The notes: generated from the sequence alone by a model not told the origin. A stretch of 34,227 nucleotides of DNA from Pseudomonadota bacterium (GCA_018240895.1 JAFEEX010000006.1:49308-83534); one strand, 5' to 3'. Numbered from the stretch's first letter, positions 1 through 8,352 are shown. Made by a program: numbers and translations.

Positions 1-375
1 TGCGGCTGGTTCGATGCGGTGCTGACCCGGCAAAGCTGCGCGATCTCCGGCGTTACCGGCATTGCGCTGACCAAGCTTGACGTGCTGGACGGGTTCGAAA
101 CGGTAAAGATTTGTACCGGCTATCGTCTGCGCGGGCAGGATCTGGACTATTTTCCCAGCCACGCTGCCGATCAGGCAGAAGTTGAGCCGATCTATGAAGA
201 GATGGCCGGGTGGGACGGCACCACCGCCGGCGCGCGCTCATGGGCTGATCTTCCCGCCCAGGCGATCAAATATATCCAGCGCGTGCAGGAATTGATCGAA
301 ACTCCGGTGGCGCTCGTTTCAACCAGCCCGGAACGCGAAGACACAATTCTGGTGCGTGATCCCTTTTCGGATTAG
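1..375 (+). CDS. purA: Adenylosuccinate synthetase, C-terminal part (partial at window start)
   Basis: This is the C-terminal part of adenylosuccinate synthetase, which joins IMP and aspartate with GTP in AMP synthesis. The frame is open from base 1 ([17 protein letters not shown]) to TAG at 373-375. The block around residues 9-40, including [18 protein letters not shown] and KICTGYR, is the conserved PurA region preceding the C-terminal substrate loop. The ending with ...[17 protein letters not shown] fits a normal PurA C-terminus. The start lies outside the window. It is a chromosomal housekeeping gene and marks the core genome left of the island. Confidence 0.97.
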   Translation, partial: CGWFDAVLTRQSCAISGVTGIALTKLDVLDGFETVKICTGYRLRGQDLDYFPSHAADQAEVEPIYEEMAGWDGTTAGARSWADLPAQAIKYIQRVQELIETPVALVSTSPEREDTILVRDPFSD

Positions 376-690
376 GATTCAGAATCTGTTGATCGCAAGT
401 CCAGGGCGGAAGGACGGTTTCTTGCAGGATCGAGAATTATTGGGATATTTGATATATTTCCGCGTATTTTGTTCTCGCGACAGGCCAGGTTGAATTCGAT
501 TTCAAAGGTTCGGCTGCCTGATTCTGAAACTTGCGTATCATTGTGCCAATACCGCGTGAACGATATCAGCAAAACTGGTTGAGGTCTTCCGTTGAAGCAT
601 TGAAAATGTGCGTCAGTTCACTTGTTTTCTGGCGTCCAAAAGGATAATATCCACATCTGGGAGGGTGGCCCATTTGAAGGGATTTCGCCA
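376..690. other. Intergenic stretch after purA, no gene supported
   Basis: About 315 bases of relatively AT-rich sequence separate purA from the winged-helix gene. A small palindrome of 5+5 bases around one central base (376-386) lies just after the purA stop, but no T-run follows. No open frame here has recognisable protein features. It probably holds the promoter of the next gene; I could not pick a convincing -35/-10 pair. Confidence 0.5.
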
Positions 691-1716
691 GTGGATGAAA
701 TGCAAGATCTGAGCTATCCCATCCACCGCAAGGTTGATGATGCGCGCCCATCAGGACTTTTTGCGACAAACACACATTCACGACAATTGCTTTCCCGTCT
801 CGCCGCCGAGATCGGTTTTACGCTGAATCATGTGCATTCCCTGGAAGAATTGATTGAAAAGCCAGAGATTCTTCAGGTGTTGAACCAGGTGACGATTGCA
901 TTTGATCGCGTTGACAGTGTGGCGGACGCTGCAGCGCGCGCGTTGAAGGGTGAGTTGGATGTGCGGGCCGATTTGACCGCGCTGGTACTCGTTCCGATGG
1001 AATTGCTCGATCTCGCCTGGAAAACCTTTCCCCCACATCAGGCAGTTGTGCTGGTCGATCCCTTCGCTTCTGAAATTTCGGAGGCGATGGTTCGTTTTGC
1101 CCGGTCACAGCCCGCCAATCGCGTCCGTGAAGGCGGCGATGCCGACAGCACCGCGATCCATTCGCTGATGCAGGAAGTCAGCAGGCTGTCAGAGCGGCTG
1201 GACATGATGCTGCGGGCGAATCAGGCATCTGGCGGTTTGCTGTTTCAGCCCAAAACCAGCGAAAAATATGCCGACGAACCGGCCGTGAGTGCGTTCAAAG
1301 ACCGCAAGGCATCATACAAGGGGGCCGACGATCAGGAAGGGGGCACGCTGCGCCAGACGCGCCCTGCGCTGCCAGACCCTTTGCTAGTGCGCCGGATCAT
1401 CCGCCAGCGTCAGCTTCGTGCCCGCTTTTTCCAGGGCGATCTGTTCGCCGATCCGGCATGGGACATCTTGCTGGATCTGACGGCGGCACGGGCCGAACAC
1501 AACCGCGTTTCGGTAACCAGCCTGTGTATCGCCAGCGGGGTCCCGCCAACCACGGCGCTGCGCTGGATCGGCCAGATGGTCGATGCGGGGCTGCTGCAGC
1601 GGGTGGATGATGATTCCGATCGCCGCCGCGCATTCATCGCGCTCACTGATCGGGCGGCCGATGCCGTGGCCCGTTATTTTGCCGAACTTGGCAGCCAGGC
1701 ATCCCGGCTGATCTGA
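691..1716 (+). CDS. Winged-helix (MarR-like) DNA-binding protein
   Basis: The C-terminal ~110 residues read as a winged helix: a recognition region VTSLCIASGVPPTTALRWIGQMVDAGLL followed by a wing with DDDSDRRRAFIALTDRA, the usual MarR-type pattern. The N-terminal ~150 residues resemble no enzyme I know and may be a receiver-like or sensing domain without clear motifs; a charged low-complexity linker separates the two halves. The start is uncertain. I chose GTG at 691 because GAAGGGA lies about 9 bases before it; ATG at 700 or an upstream TTG at 622 are alternatives. It probably acts as a transcription regulator; target unknown. It belongs to the chromosome, not the island. Confidence 0.7.
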   Translation: MDEMQDLSYPIHRKVDDARPSGLFATNTHSRQLLSRLAAEIGFTLNHVHSLEELIEKPEILQVLNQVTIAFDRVDSVADAAARALKGELDVRADLTALVLVPMELLDLAWKTFPPHQAVVLVDPFASEISEAMVRFARSQPANRVREGGDADSTAIHSLMQEVSRLSERLDMMLRANQASGGLLFQPKTSEKYADEPAVSAFKDRKASYKGADDQEGGTLRQTRPALPDPLLVRRIIRQRQLRARFFQGDLFADPAWDILLDLTAARAEHNRVSVTSLCIASGVPPTTALRWIGQMVDAGLLQRVDDDSDRRRAFIALTDRAADAVARYFAELGSQASRLI

Positions 1717-1777
1717 TCAGGCGAATGCAGGCGATTGACGCGCGGGCGCAGCACGGTAAAAGCGCCGCTCCCGAAAG

Positions 1778-1853
1778 GGGCGCTTAGCTCAGTTGGTAGA
1801 GCATCTCGTTTACACCGAGAGGGTCGGCGGTTCGAGCCCGTCAGCGCCCACCA
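1778..1853 (+). tRNA. tRNA-Val (anticodon TAC)
   Basis: The cloverleaf folds cleanly. The acceptor stem is GGGCGCT with AGCGCCC, the D-arm is GCTC...GAGC, and the anticodon stem TCTCG/CGAGA carries loop TTTACAC, giving anticodon TAC. The T-arm contains GTTCGAGCC. CCA is encoded at 1851-1853. It is a separate tRNA from the one used as the integration site, whose 3'-end copy lies about 140 bases downstream. Confidence 0.95.
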
Positions 1854-1990
1854 TATTTCCGATCGTTGACGTTCGCACGCATCTGAAAACCCCAGAAACA
1901 TCCATACTCAACCTCAATGAATCCAAGGCTGCTCAACAGCGTCCCGCTGAAAGCGGTCCGAATGAGATTGATCGGAAACGGCTGAAATAG
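1854..1990. other. Short chromosomal spacer between tRNA-Val and the att repeat
   Basis: These 137 bases contain no gene I can support. A small hairpin (CCGCT, GAA, AGCGG, near 1953-1965) could be the old downstream terminator of tRNA-Pro before the island separated the two. Confidence 0.4.
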
Positions 1991-2018
1991 GGTTTTTGGT
2001 CGGGGAGACAGGATTCGA
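1991..2018. repeat. Left attachment site (tRNA-Pro 3'-end remnant)
   Basis: Twenty-eight bases identical to 28624-28651. Bases 1997-2018 correspond to the CCA end, acceptor strand and part of the T-arm of tRNA-Pro in reverse orientation; the rest of a tRNA is absent. The sequence turns AT-rich immediately inside (2019-2060), including a small palindrome at 2035-2047, as is common at element ends. Confidence 0.9.
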
Positions 2019-2447
2019 TTATTCCAGATAAAATATTGAAATTCAATCAAAAATAGATTCGAGAAAAACGTCAGCTACCTGCACCGTTACCAACACGAAA
2101 ATGGGCTGGAAAATGGTTGCAGTGCAGTCCGATTCTTCTCCCGCTGCACCCTGCAGCGATATCATCAAAGACGGCACCCTTGCAACGGCGCGAAGCCGCC
2201 GGACGCCCTGCGCCCGGGCTTGTGGGCCAGCGGGCGTCCGGCAATGAGAGAGGCAAGAGTGCCAGCGGGTCCGCACAAAGACCCCGCACCCTCAGGAGCG
2301 CGTCAGCGCGGGACAGAGTGCGTCAACAAACAATCCCGCTCAACTTCCTGCTCCTGATCGTCACCCGAATGGGCCGGGACTACAGGCCCGGTCCGCTCTG
2401 GCGGATAGAGCAGGTTGCCCGAAGGGCAGCCCAACCTCCTGGCGATT
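2019..2447. other. Left end of island, no gene supported
   Basis: About 430 bases without a convincing gene. It starts AT-rich next to the attachment site and becomes GC-rich. It holds three inverted repeats: the long one at 2198-2242, a shorter one near 2370-2391 (CCGGG/CCCGG), and a nested hairpin at 2413-2436 (GGTTG/CAACC around GCCC/GGGC) just downstream of the permease gene, which may act in transcription termination although no T-run follows. GTTACCAACA occurs at 2087-2096 and again upstream of the integrase gene. Confidence 0.5.
2198..2242. repeat. Perfect 11-bp inverted repeat near left end
   Basis: GCCGGACGCCC at 2198-2208 is repeated as its exact reverse complement at 2232-2242, with a 23-base GC-rich spacer that can itself pair in part. 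No T-run follows on either strand, so it is not a classical terminator. It could be a structural site of the element, such as an integrase or accessory-protein site, or a remnant. Confidence 0.6.
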
Positions 2448-3230
2448 TCAGAAGATCGCCTTGTACAGACTGAACAGGCTCGTCGCCGTGAGCAGGCCGC
2501 CGACCATTGCAAGTAGCCGCTTCGCTGGGATGCGTTTCGCAATCACAGCCCCAAGGGGAGCTGCCATCAGACCCCCGATGATCAGTCCTACCGCAGCGAT
2601 GGTGAAGGCCTGCAAACCCATGGTCAAAATGAAGGTCGCCGAGATGGTTGTGGTCAGGAAGAATTCGGCGGTGTTGACCGTACCGATTGTAGTGCGCGGG
2701 TCGGTGCCTTGCACCAGCAAGTTCGAGGTGACGACCGGACCCCAGCCGCCGCCGCCCGCCGCATCGAGGAAGCCGCCCAGCAGGCCCAGCGGCTCGACGA
2801 CCTTGGCTGGCTTGTGCTCGTGTCCATGTTCCATTTCCCAGGCGCGCCAGAGCAGATAGATGCCGATACCGGTCAGGTAGGCCATGACGAACGGCTTGGC
2901 GACATTGCCGTCGATATTGGTCAGCAGATATGCGCCAGCAACACCGCCGATCATCCCTGGCAGGGCCAGGCGCGCAAAGAGCTTCCAGTTGACGTTCTTG
3001 TGCACGATATGGCTGACCGCTGAAGCCGCGGTGGTGAAGGTTTCGACGACATGCACACTGGCTGAAGCGCGCGCCGGGGCGAGGCCCAGAACGCTGACCA
3101 ACAACGTGTTGGTGATCACGCCAAAGGCCATGCCCAGTGCGCCATCGATCAGTTGAGCAAAAAAACCGACCCCGATGAACGGCAACATGGCCTGGATATG
3201 CTCGGCGGTAAGCTCCGGAAGCGTGAACAT
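2448..3230 (-). CDS. TauE/SafE-family permease
   Basis: A 260-aa polytopic inner-membrane protein of the TauE/SafE (DUF81) family, whose members move sulfite, sulfonates or other sulfur-containing anions. Both half-repeats of the family are visible: the N-terminal half opens with GFFAQLIDGALGMAFGV and the C-terminal half with GLLGGFLDAAGGGGWGPV. About seven to eight hydrophobic segments are predicted by eye. A cytoplasmic His-rich stretch (EMEHGHEHKP) lies mid-protein. A strong GGGGGA ribosome site lies 5-6 bases before ATG. It starts 12 bases after the TonB receptor gene, so the two are surely one operon, and its substrate is probably the compound that receptor imports, or sulfite released from it. 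Confidence 0.9.
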   Translation of the reverse strand: MFTLPELTAEHIQAMLPFIGVGFFAQLIDGALGMAFGVITNTLLVSVLGLAPARASASVHVVETFTTAASAVSHIVHKNVNWKLFARLALPGMIGGVAGAYLLTNIDGNVAKPFVMAYLTGIGIYLLWRAWEMEHGHEHKPAKVVEPLGLLGGFLDAAGGGGWGPVVTSNLLVQGTDPRTTIGTVNTAEFFLTTTISATFILTMGLQAFTIAAVGLIIGGLMAAPLGAVIAKRIPAKRLLAMVGGLLTATSLFSLYKAIF

Positions 3231-3242
3231 TTCGTCCCCCTA

Positions 3243-5687
3243 TCAGAATTCGATTTTGGCGGTGAGTCCCCAGGTGCGCGGGTCGCCAGGGTTGCCGACG
3301 ATCAGGCCGGTGTTGCCCGAAGGAACCTGAAGCTGCTCAAAGTAGTTGACGTCGAAAGCGTTGCGCACCCAGCCGAAGAGATCGAACCCGGTGTCGGTGC
3401 GGAACCCGGCACGGAAGTTCGAGAGCACGTAACCGTCTACCCAGGTGTAGGCCGAAGGCGTGGGGTTTGACGAAAAGCGCGTGCGCCCGCTGCCGTCATA
3501 GCCGAAGTAGACCCGGCCTTCCTTCCCGAACAGCGTCGCGGGCAGGTTGCCTTCCGCGCCCCACGAGAGCGACCATTTCGACACGCCAGGCAGGCGCTGG
3601 CCGGAAATGTCGCAGTTGGACGGGCTGTTGCCAGGCACGCCGGGAGCAGCGATAGGTGTGCCGCTGCCACCGCCAGACAATTCAGGCGGGCACGGCGCAT
3701 CGACGAACTTGCGATATGTCGCATCGGTCCAGGCCCCGTTAGCATAGGCGTTGAACCGCTCGCTGGGACGGATCGAAAAGTCCCATTCGATGCCTTGCGT
3801 GCGAACCTTCTCCGCATTGGCGAGATAGCCGCGCAACACGCCAAGCTGGCCGTTGGTCACCAAGGCCTGGTAGTCGCCAATCTCGGTTCGGTAGGCGGAG
3901 AGGTTGAGCGTTGCCTTGCGATCCCAGAACTGCGTCTTGAGGCCGACTTCGTAATGATTGACCTTCTCCGGCTTGACCGTCCCGGCAGCCAGGAGCGGAT
4001 TGCCAGCAGCATCGCTGGGTACCCCGTTTAGATTGATTCCGCCCGACTTGAATGTGTGGGCATAGGTCGCAAAGGCATGGATATCGGGCGCAAGTCGGTA
4101 GCTGGCGGTCAGGTCATAGGAGAAGTTCCACGCCGAAAACTGCGGTTCGAATCGCTGCGGGGCCAGAACCCCGCGCTGCGCGACGATCCAGGGATCGCTG
4201 GCATAGGGGCCGGAAAACAGCACAAGCTGGCGCGTCCCATCCGAAGCCGTGCCGGTGACAACGGAATCGTAGAGCCCGTTCTTCTTGTCGTAATTGACCC
4301 GCAACCCGGGCTGGATCGTAAGCGCGTCGGTCAGCTTCCAGCTGACCTGCCCGAACAGCGCTGCGCTGGTGTTGTCGAGCCGGATATCGTTGTTGGCGGT
4401 CAGCCCACTGAGGACCGCCGGATTGCTGGCGAGCGGACTCGACGGGTTGAGCAGCCAGCGGCTTGCCGCCGGACCCTGCTCCTGCAGGCCCTGGGTGCGA
4501 ACCTGCTGATGGAATCCGAACAGCCCCACCACGAAGTCGAACCGGTCTCCGCTCTGGGCATAGCGGAACTCCTGGGTCCACTGGTCCTGCTGCGACGGGT
4601 TGTTCGAAGCGGTGGTGATGGGCAGGCCGGTGAAGTCGCGATCATTGGCCGGCTTCCAGTCCCAGAACCGCCAGGCGGTAACCGAAGTAAACGTGCCCGG
4701 GCCGGTATCCCATTTGACCCGCAGGTTCACGCCGCCGATCTTGTTGCCGGCATTGAGATCGGCATCGAGGTCTGTCACCCGCGCGAACGGATCGGTGCTG
4801 GGCACGGTGTAGCCTTGCGCGGCGGCAAGGGACGCGAACTGGCGATTGAGTGGTCGCTGGGTTGCCCCGGTCCGGACATAGACCGTCCCGCAGCATTCCG
4901 GATCCTGCGTGCTGAAATCGCCTTGCAGCAGCACATCGACGCTGGCGCTCAGTCGCCACAGCAACTGGCCGCGCAGCCCGAGGTTGTCCTGTTCGTTGAT
5001 CCAGTTACCGGTCCTGACATTGCGGATCGTGCCGCGCCGACCGGTCGAGGAAATCGCCAGCCGCGCGGCCAGGCTGTCCGAAAGCGGCCCCGACACAGCC
5101 GCCTTGGCCTGCTTGAAACCAAGGTTGCCGATGGTCACTTCGGCCCTCCCTTCGAAATCGAAGCTGGGCTGGCGGGTGGTGATGTTGATCGCCCCCGCCG
5201 TGGTGTTCTTGCCGTAAAGCGTGCCCTGCGGTCCGCGCAGCACTTCGATCTGCTTGACGTCGAGGAAGTCGAAAGTCGCCGAGGCAACCCGCGAATAGTA
5301 GACATCGTCGACATAGATCCCGACGCCTTGCTCGATCCCGTCGTTGGTGAGGCCAAAGGGCACACCGATCCCGCGGATATTGACCGCCGAATTGCGCGGG
5401 TTCGAGGAATAGAACTGCAGGGTCGGCGTCAGCTGGGTGAGCCGCCCGACATTGAAGCTGCCGGTGTTGTCGATGTGCTCGCCGCCGATGACCGAGATCG
5501 CCACCGGTACCTGCTGCGAGGTTTCCGAACGGCGTCGCGCGGTTACGGTGATTTCGGGCTCTTCCGATTGTCCGGTGCCGACCGAGCTCTGCTGGTCTTC
5601 GGCGGCGGCCTCCGCTGCACTGGCTGCGGTACTTGATAGAATGGTGGACGCCAGAAGGGCGCCCGCAATGGCATGAATTCTGAGCAT
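3243..5687 (-). CDS. TonB-dependent outer-membrane receptor
   Basis: An 814-aa receptor with a signal peptide (MLRIHAIAGALLASTILSS, cleavage near SAAEA), then a TonB-box-like segment EPEITVTARRR. The plug domain includes IEVLRGPQGTLYGKNTTAGA at roughly residues 140-165. A long beta-barrel ends in TWGLTAKIEF with the terminal Phe typical of outer-membrane proteins. A TTG four codons upstream is possible, but ATG at 5687 has GGGAA at good spacing. Length and plug match the CirA/FecA-like receptors abundant in sphingomonads. The neighbours (DUF2292 upstream, TauE/SafE downstream) suggest uptake of a sulfur compound rather than iron, but substrate is not readable from sequence. Confidence 0.93.
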   Translation of the reverse strand: MLRIHAIAGALLASTILSSTAASAAEAAAEDQQSSVGTGQSEEPEITVTARRRSETSQQVPVAISVIGGEHIDNTGSFNVGRLTQLTPTLQFYSSNPRNSAVNIRGIGVPFGLTNDGIEQGVGIYVDDVYYSRVASATFDFLDVKQIEVLRGPQGTLYGKNTTAGAINITTRQPSFDFEGRAEVTIGNLGFKQAKAAVSGPLSDSLAARLAISSTGRRGTIRNVRTGNWINEQDNLGLRGQLLWRLSASVDVLLQGDFSTQDPECCGTVYVRTGATQRPLNRQFASLAAAQGYTVPSTDPFARVTDLDADLNAGNKIGGVNLRVKWDTGPGTFTSVTAWRFWDWKPANDRDFTGLPITTASNNPSQQDQWTQEFRYAQSGDRFDFVVGLFGFHQQVRTQGLQEQGPAASRWLLNPSSPLASNPAVLSGLTANNDIRLDNTSAALFGQVSWKLTDALTIQPGLRVNYDKKNGLYDSVVTGTASDGTRQLVLFSGPYASDPWIVAQRGVLAPQRFEPQFSAWNFSYDLTASYRLAPDIHAFATYAHTFKSGGINLNGVPSDAAGNPLLAAGTVKPEKVNHYEVGLKTQFWDRKATLNLSAYRTEIGDYQALVTNGQLGVLRGYLANAEKVRTQGIEWDFSIRPSERFNAYANGAWTDATYRKFVDAPCPPELSGGGSGTPIAAPGVPGNSPSNCDISGQRLPGVSKWSLSWGAEGNLPATLFGKEGRVYFGYDGSGRTRFSSNPTPSAYTWVDGYVLSNFRAGFRTDTGFDLFGWVRNAFDVNYFEQLQVPSGNTGLIVGNPGDPRTWGLTAKIEF

Positions 5688-5772
5688 GATGCTTCCCAAA
5701 GAGAGAGGGATGCGTCCGGTGGTCCGGTCAGCATCAGGCTGCGCAAGGATTGGTGTTGAACTGGCGAAGTGT

Positions 5773-5946
5773 TCAGATGAAGCGGCGCTTTTCGGTCACT
5801 TCCATCTGGACCAGCTTGCCCTCGTGAACGGTCAACTGGATGCCGCCAAAGCGTAGGTTGGTCAGCGCCTCGGAAATGAGACGGAGCGGATCGGCTTCGG
5901 CTGACGCCCGCCTCGATCCCGACCGATCTTCTGTGTCTTCAGGCAT
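5773..5946 (-). CDS. YezD-like DUF2292 small protein
   Basis: A 57-aa protein whose second half (LISEALTNLRFGGIQLTVHEGKLVQMEVTEKRRF) is the DUF2292/YezD signature: a helix, two strands around a basic residue, and the ending TEK-R-F. The family is small, of unknown biochemistry, and commonly sits with sulfate or sulfur acquisition genes. ATG at 5946 is preferred, with GGGGA six bases before it; a GTG at 5958 is the longer alternative. It leads the DUF2292-TonB receptor-TauE operon (85 bases to the receptor gene). Two competing inverted repeats lie just upstream. Family assignment is strong; its role here is inferred. Confidence 0.85.
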   Translation of the reverse strand: MPEDTEDRSGSRRASAEADPLRLISEALTNLRFGGIQLTVHEGKLVQMEVTEKRRFI

Positions 5947-5960
5947 GTAGGTCCCCACAT

Positions 5961-5989
5961 TCGAGACGTGGCGAATCTCGACTCGCCAC
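5961..5989 (-). promoter_or_regulatory. Competing inverted repeats in DUF2292 leader
   Basis: On the minus strand GTGGCGA (5989-5983) pairs with TCGCCAC (5974-5968). TCGAGA (5981-5976), lying in that hairpin's loop, pairs with TCTCGA (5966-5961), which ends a few bases before the ribosome site and about 15 bases before ATG 5946. The two stems interleave, so they are alternatives or would form a very tight pseudoknot. This could be a regulatory RNA or, as DNA, a pair of operators. It matches no riboswitch class I can name. Confidence 0.5.
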
Positions 5990-6176
5990 AGGCAGGGGAC
6001 TAATCATAACTGTTTTAGTAGACAATAGGTCTGCGATGAAGTTTTTGTTTGCTGCGGCGAAGCGAAGAAGAAGCAACCCGACCATCGAGATTCATTGCCG
6101 CCCGTGCGGTGTGCGGCTAGGTATGGCCAAGCCGGGGCAAAGCAACCTCCCGATCAGGCGTCACCGCCCAAGCGTT
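5990..6176. promoter_or_regulatory. Divergent promoter region between DUF2292 and chrA
   Basis: The AT-rich patch 5999-6060 stands out from its surroundings and most likely carries the divergent promoters. An imperfect palindrome with ACTAA/TTAGT arms spans 5999-6019 and may be an operator. I could not assign it to a known regulator family, nor define -35/-10 elements confidently. Confidence 0.35.
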
Positions 6177-6211
6177 GCCTTCACCGTCCGCTCCGCAGCG
6201 GACGGCAAGGC
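6177..6211 (+). promoter_or_regulatory. Long hairpin just before chrA ribosome site
   Basis: CCGTCCGCT (6184-6192) and AGCGGACGG (6197-6205) pair perfectly around a 4-base loop, and outer arms GCCTT/AAGGC (6177-6181, 6207-6211) extend the stem. It ends three bases before GAGG (6214-6217), the ribosome site of the GTG-started chrA gene. No T-run follows, so an effect on translation or mRNA stability is more likely than termination. Confidence 0.6.
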
Positions 6212-6220
6212 GTGAGGTAA

Positions 6221-7537
6221 GTGGTGACAGAGCAAGATATCCAGCCAGACTTTCGTAAACTTGTCCGCGTCTTTGCGCGGATCGGCCTGCTCAGCTTTGG
6301 CGGTCCGGCGGGCCAGATCGCACTCATGCACCGCGAACTGGTCGGAGAGCGCCGATGGATCAGCGAGGACCAATATCTCCACGCGCTGAACTTCTGCCAT
6401 CTGCTGCCCGGTCCCGAGGCGCAGCAACTCGCCACCTGGATCGGGTGGAAACTCCACGGCGTCCGGGGCGGGCTGGCGGCAGGGCTATTGTTCGTTGTTC
6501 CGGGCGCTTTGGTCATTCTCGCGCTGTCGATGATCTATGCCTTCGCCGCAAAACTCGTTTGGTTCGCCGCGCTGTTCCTCGGCATCAAGGCTGCCGTTCT
6601 GGCAATCGTGGTCCAGGCCTTGCTTCGCATTGCTGGCCGCGCGCTTGACACCGGGTTCAAGCAGCTGCTCGCAGCCAGCGCTTTCGTCGCGCTCTTCCTG
6701 CTCGACGCGCCGTTCCCGCTTGTCGTGCTGGGGGCAGGGCTGGTCGGAACCATCGTTGCTTCGGTGCGTCCCGATTGGCTGGCCATCAAGCCATCGCGCC
6801 AGACGCAACCGCATGGACCACGTCCCTGGCGGCAATCGCTGCGCACGATGCTGCTATGGGCCGCAATCTGGGCCGCGCCGCTGGTCCTGGTGCTGGCGAC
6901 GCTCGGTCCGGACCATGTGCTCTGGAAGATCGGCAGTTTCTTCTCGCAGCTGGCCGTGGTGACCTTTGGCGGCGCCTATGCCGTTCTCACTTATATGGCG
7001 CAGGAGGCGGTCCAGGGCTTCGGCTGGCTTTCGGCTGGCGAAATGGCCGATGGCCTAGGCCTTGCGGAAACGACCCCGGGGCCGCTTATCATGGTCACGC
7101 AGTTCGTCGGTTACCTCGCAGCCTTCCGAGCGCCCGAACCTTTCACGCCGACTATCGCGGGAATACTGGGCGCAGCGCTGACCACCTGGGTTACCTTTGC
7201 CCCATGCTTCCTGTGGATCTTCACCTTCGCGCCCTGGATCGAGCGAATGGAACACGCACCGCGCCTCAAGGGCGGCCTCGCGGCGCTTACCGCTTCGGTC
7301 GTCGGGGTCATTGCCAACCTCACGCTCTGGTTCGTGCTGCACGTCCTATTCGCACAGGTGAACGAAGCCCGCTGGGGCCTGGTGCGCCTGCATAACCCCG
7401 AGTGGCCGACCTTCGACTGGCGCGCAGCCGTGCTCGCCGCGATCGCAGCAATCCTGATCTTCCGCCTTCGCTGGAACGTGATTGCCGTGCTTGGGGCGGT
7501 TGGCCTGGGCGGCCTGTTGCTTGGCAGCCTCGCCTGA
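6221..7537 (+). CDS. chrA: ChrA-type chromate transporter
   Basis: A 438-aa member of the CHR family of chromate efflux transporters, inner membrane. The duplicated family layout is clear. The N-terminal half has FARIGLLSFGGPAGQIALMHRE and LPGPEAQQLATWIGWK; the C-terminal half has FSQLAVVTFGGAYAVLTYM and GLAETTPGPLIMVTQFVGY. Full length compares with the usual 390-450 residues. The start is GTG 6221 (or 6224) behind GAGG. It expels chromate, a sulfate analogue, and is divergent from the sulfur-related operon, so both may be linked through oxyanion stress. No chrB regulator is present. Confidence 0.93.
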   Translation: MVTEQDIQPDFRKLVRVFARIGLLSFGGPAGQIALMHRELVGERRWISEDQYLHALNFCHLLPGPEAQQLATWIGWKLHGVRGGLAAGLLFVVPGALVILALSMIYAFAAKLVWFAALFLGIKAAVLAIVVQALLRIAGRALDTGFKQLLAASAFVALFLLDAPFPLVVLGAGLVGTIVASVRPDWLAIKPSRQTQPHGPRPWRQSLRTMLLWAAIWAAPLVLVLATLGPDHVLWKIGSFFSQLAVVTFGGAYAVLTYMAQEAVQGFGWLSAGEMADGLGLAETTPGPLIMVTQFVGYLAAFRAPEPFTPTIAGILGAALTTWVTFAPCFLWIFTFAPWIERMEHAPRLKGGLAALTASVVGVIANLTLWFVLHVLFAQVNEARWGLVRLHNPEWPTFDWRAAVLAAIAAILIFRLRWNVIAVLGAVGLGGLLLGSLA

Positions 7538-7579
7538 CTGGCGACGGGAACGCAATGATCCCAGCGACCTCGCCTCGTC

Positions 7580-8341
7580 CTACTTTACCTGAACGAGGCA
7601 ATTCACGGGGCGTTTGGTAGCCCGGGCCGAGCGGGCGCAATGCTCGATCTGGTCCCGGTTTGCATTCGCGATCTGTGCCGCCTGCGAGAGGTCCTCCCAG
7701 GCTTTTGGATTGGCGGAACGGACCATGCGGATACCACCTTCAAGGACCGAACCTTCGCCGAGGGCACGGCGGGCCATCCATTCGGGGACCTGCCAACTCG
7801 ACGGCAATTCGCGGGCGAGCATACCGGGCAGGAACATCATGAGCAGGACTGCCAGCGCGGCCCCGGCAGCAAAGGCCATGCGTTCACGCCTCAGTTGCTC
7901 CGTCAGCTTGACGGCACTGCCCAGGGCCTGCGCGATTGCATGATGCTGTCCGTGGGCTGCGGACTTCCAGTGGCGGATCACGTCCTCGTCATCCTTCCGT
8001 GCCGACCTAGCCGCAGCTTCGATCCGGCTGCCGAGGGTCTCGGGGGTTACGGTCATGGCCGGCATTTGCTCGATCCGGGAAAGGCCACGCCCGACCGCCT
8101 CCAGGCTGGCATTCATTTCGACAAGGGTTGCACCATAGTCCGGCACAACGACGTCAGCGCGCTCGGCGGCGAGGTGCTCTACCGCTCGCCGGACCAGCGC
8201 AATCTGACCCTCCAGCCGGCCAAAGGCTTGCGCAGCCGGATCGGGTTCTTCCGAATGCAGTGGGGCTACTGGTTTGTCCGGTATTGCCTCATTGTCGGCA
8301 TCGAGATCGAGGCTGACATCATCATCTTCATTCCGGTTCAT
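7580..8341 (-). CDS. DUF6118-family membrane-anchored protein
   Basis: A 253-aa protein resembling the DUF6118 family that usually follows traA in sphingomonad conjugation/mobilisation blocks. It has an acidic N-terminus (NRNEDDDVSLDLDADNEAIPDK), a helical central region likely to form coiled coil (residues ~35-135), one membrane segment (AFAAGAALAVLLMMFLPGML, about residue 155) and a C-terminal part with two cysteines (EHCARS, VNCLVQ). It begins 11 bases after traA and is surely co-transcribed. A role in DNA transfer is inferred from position only; no catalytic motif is seen. Confidence 0.75.
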   Translation of the reverse strand: MNRNEDDDVSLDLDADNEAIPDKPVAPLHSEEPDPAAQAFGRLEGQIALVRRAVEHLAAERADVVVPDYGATLVEMNASLEAVGRGLSRIEQMPAMTVTPETLGSRIEAAARSARKDDEDVIRHWKSAAHGQHHAIAQALGSAVKLTEQLRRERMAFAAGAALAVLLMMFLPGMLARELPSSWQVPEWMARRALGEGSVLEGGIRMVRSANPKAWEDLSQAAQIANANRDQIEHCARSARATKRPVNCLVQVK

Positions 8342-8352
8342 TGCTCTTCTCC

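Noticed and set aside
1991-2018. A second tRNA-Pro gene or pseudogene body at the left end
   Set aside because: Only the 3' 22 bases of the tRNA are present; the D- and anticodon arms are absent, so it is an attachment remnant.
4056-5636. 526-codon plus-strand open frame opposite the TonB receptor
   Set aside because: Antisense shadow of a gene with signal peptide, plug and barrel; composition is typical of a GC-driven shadow.
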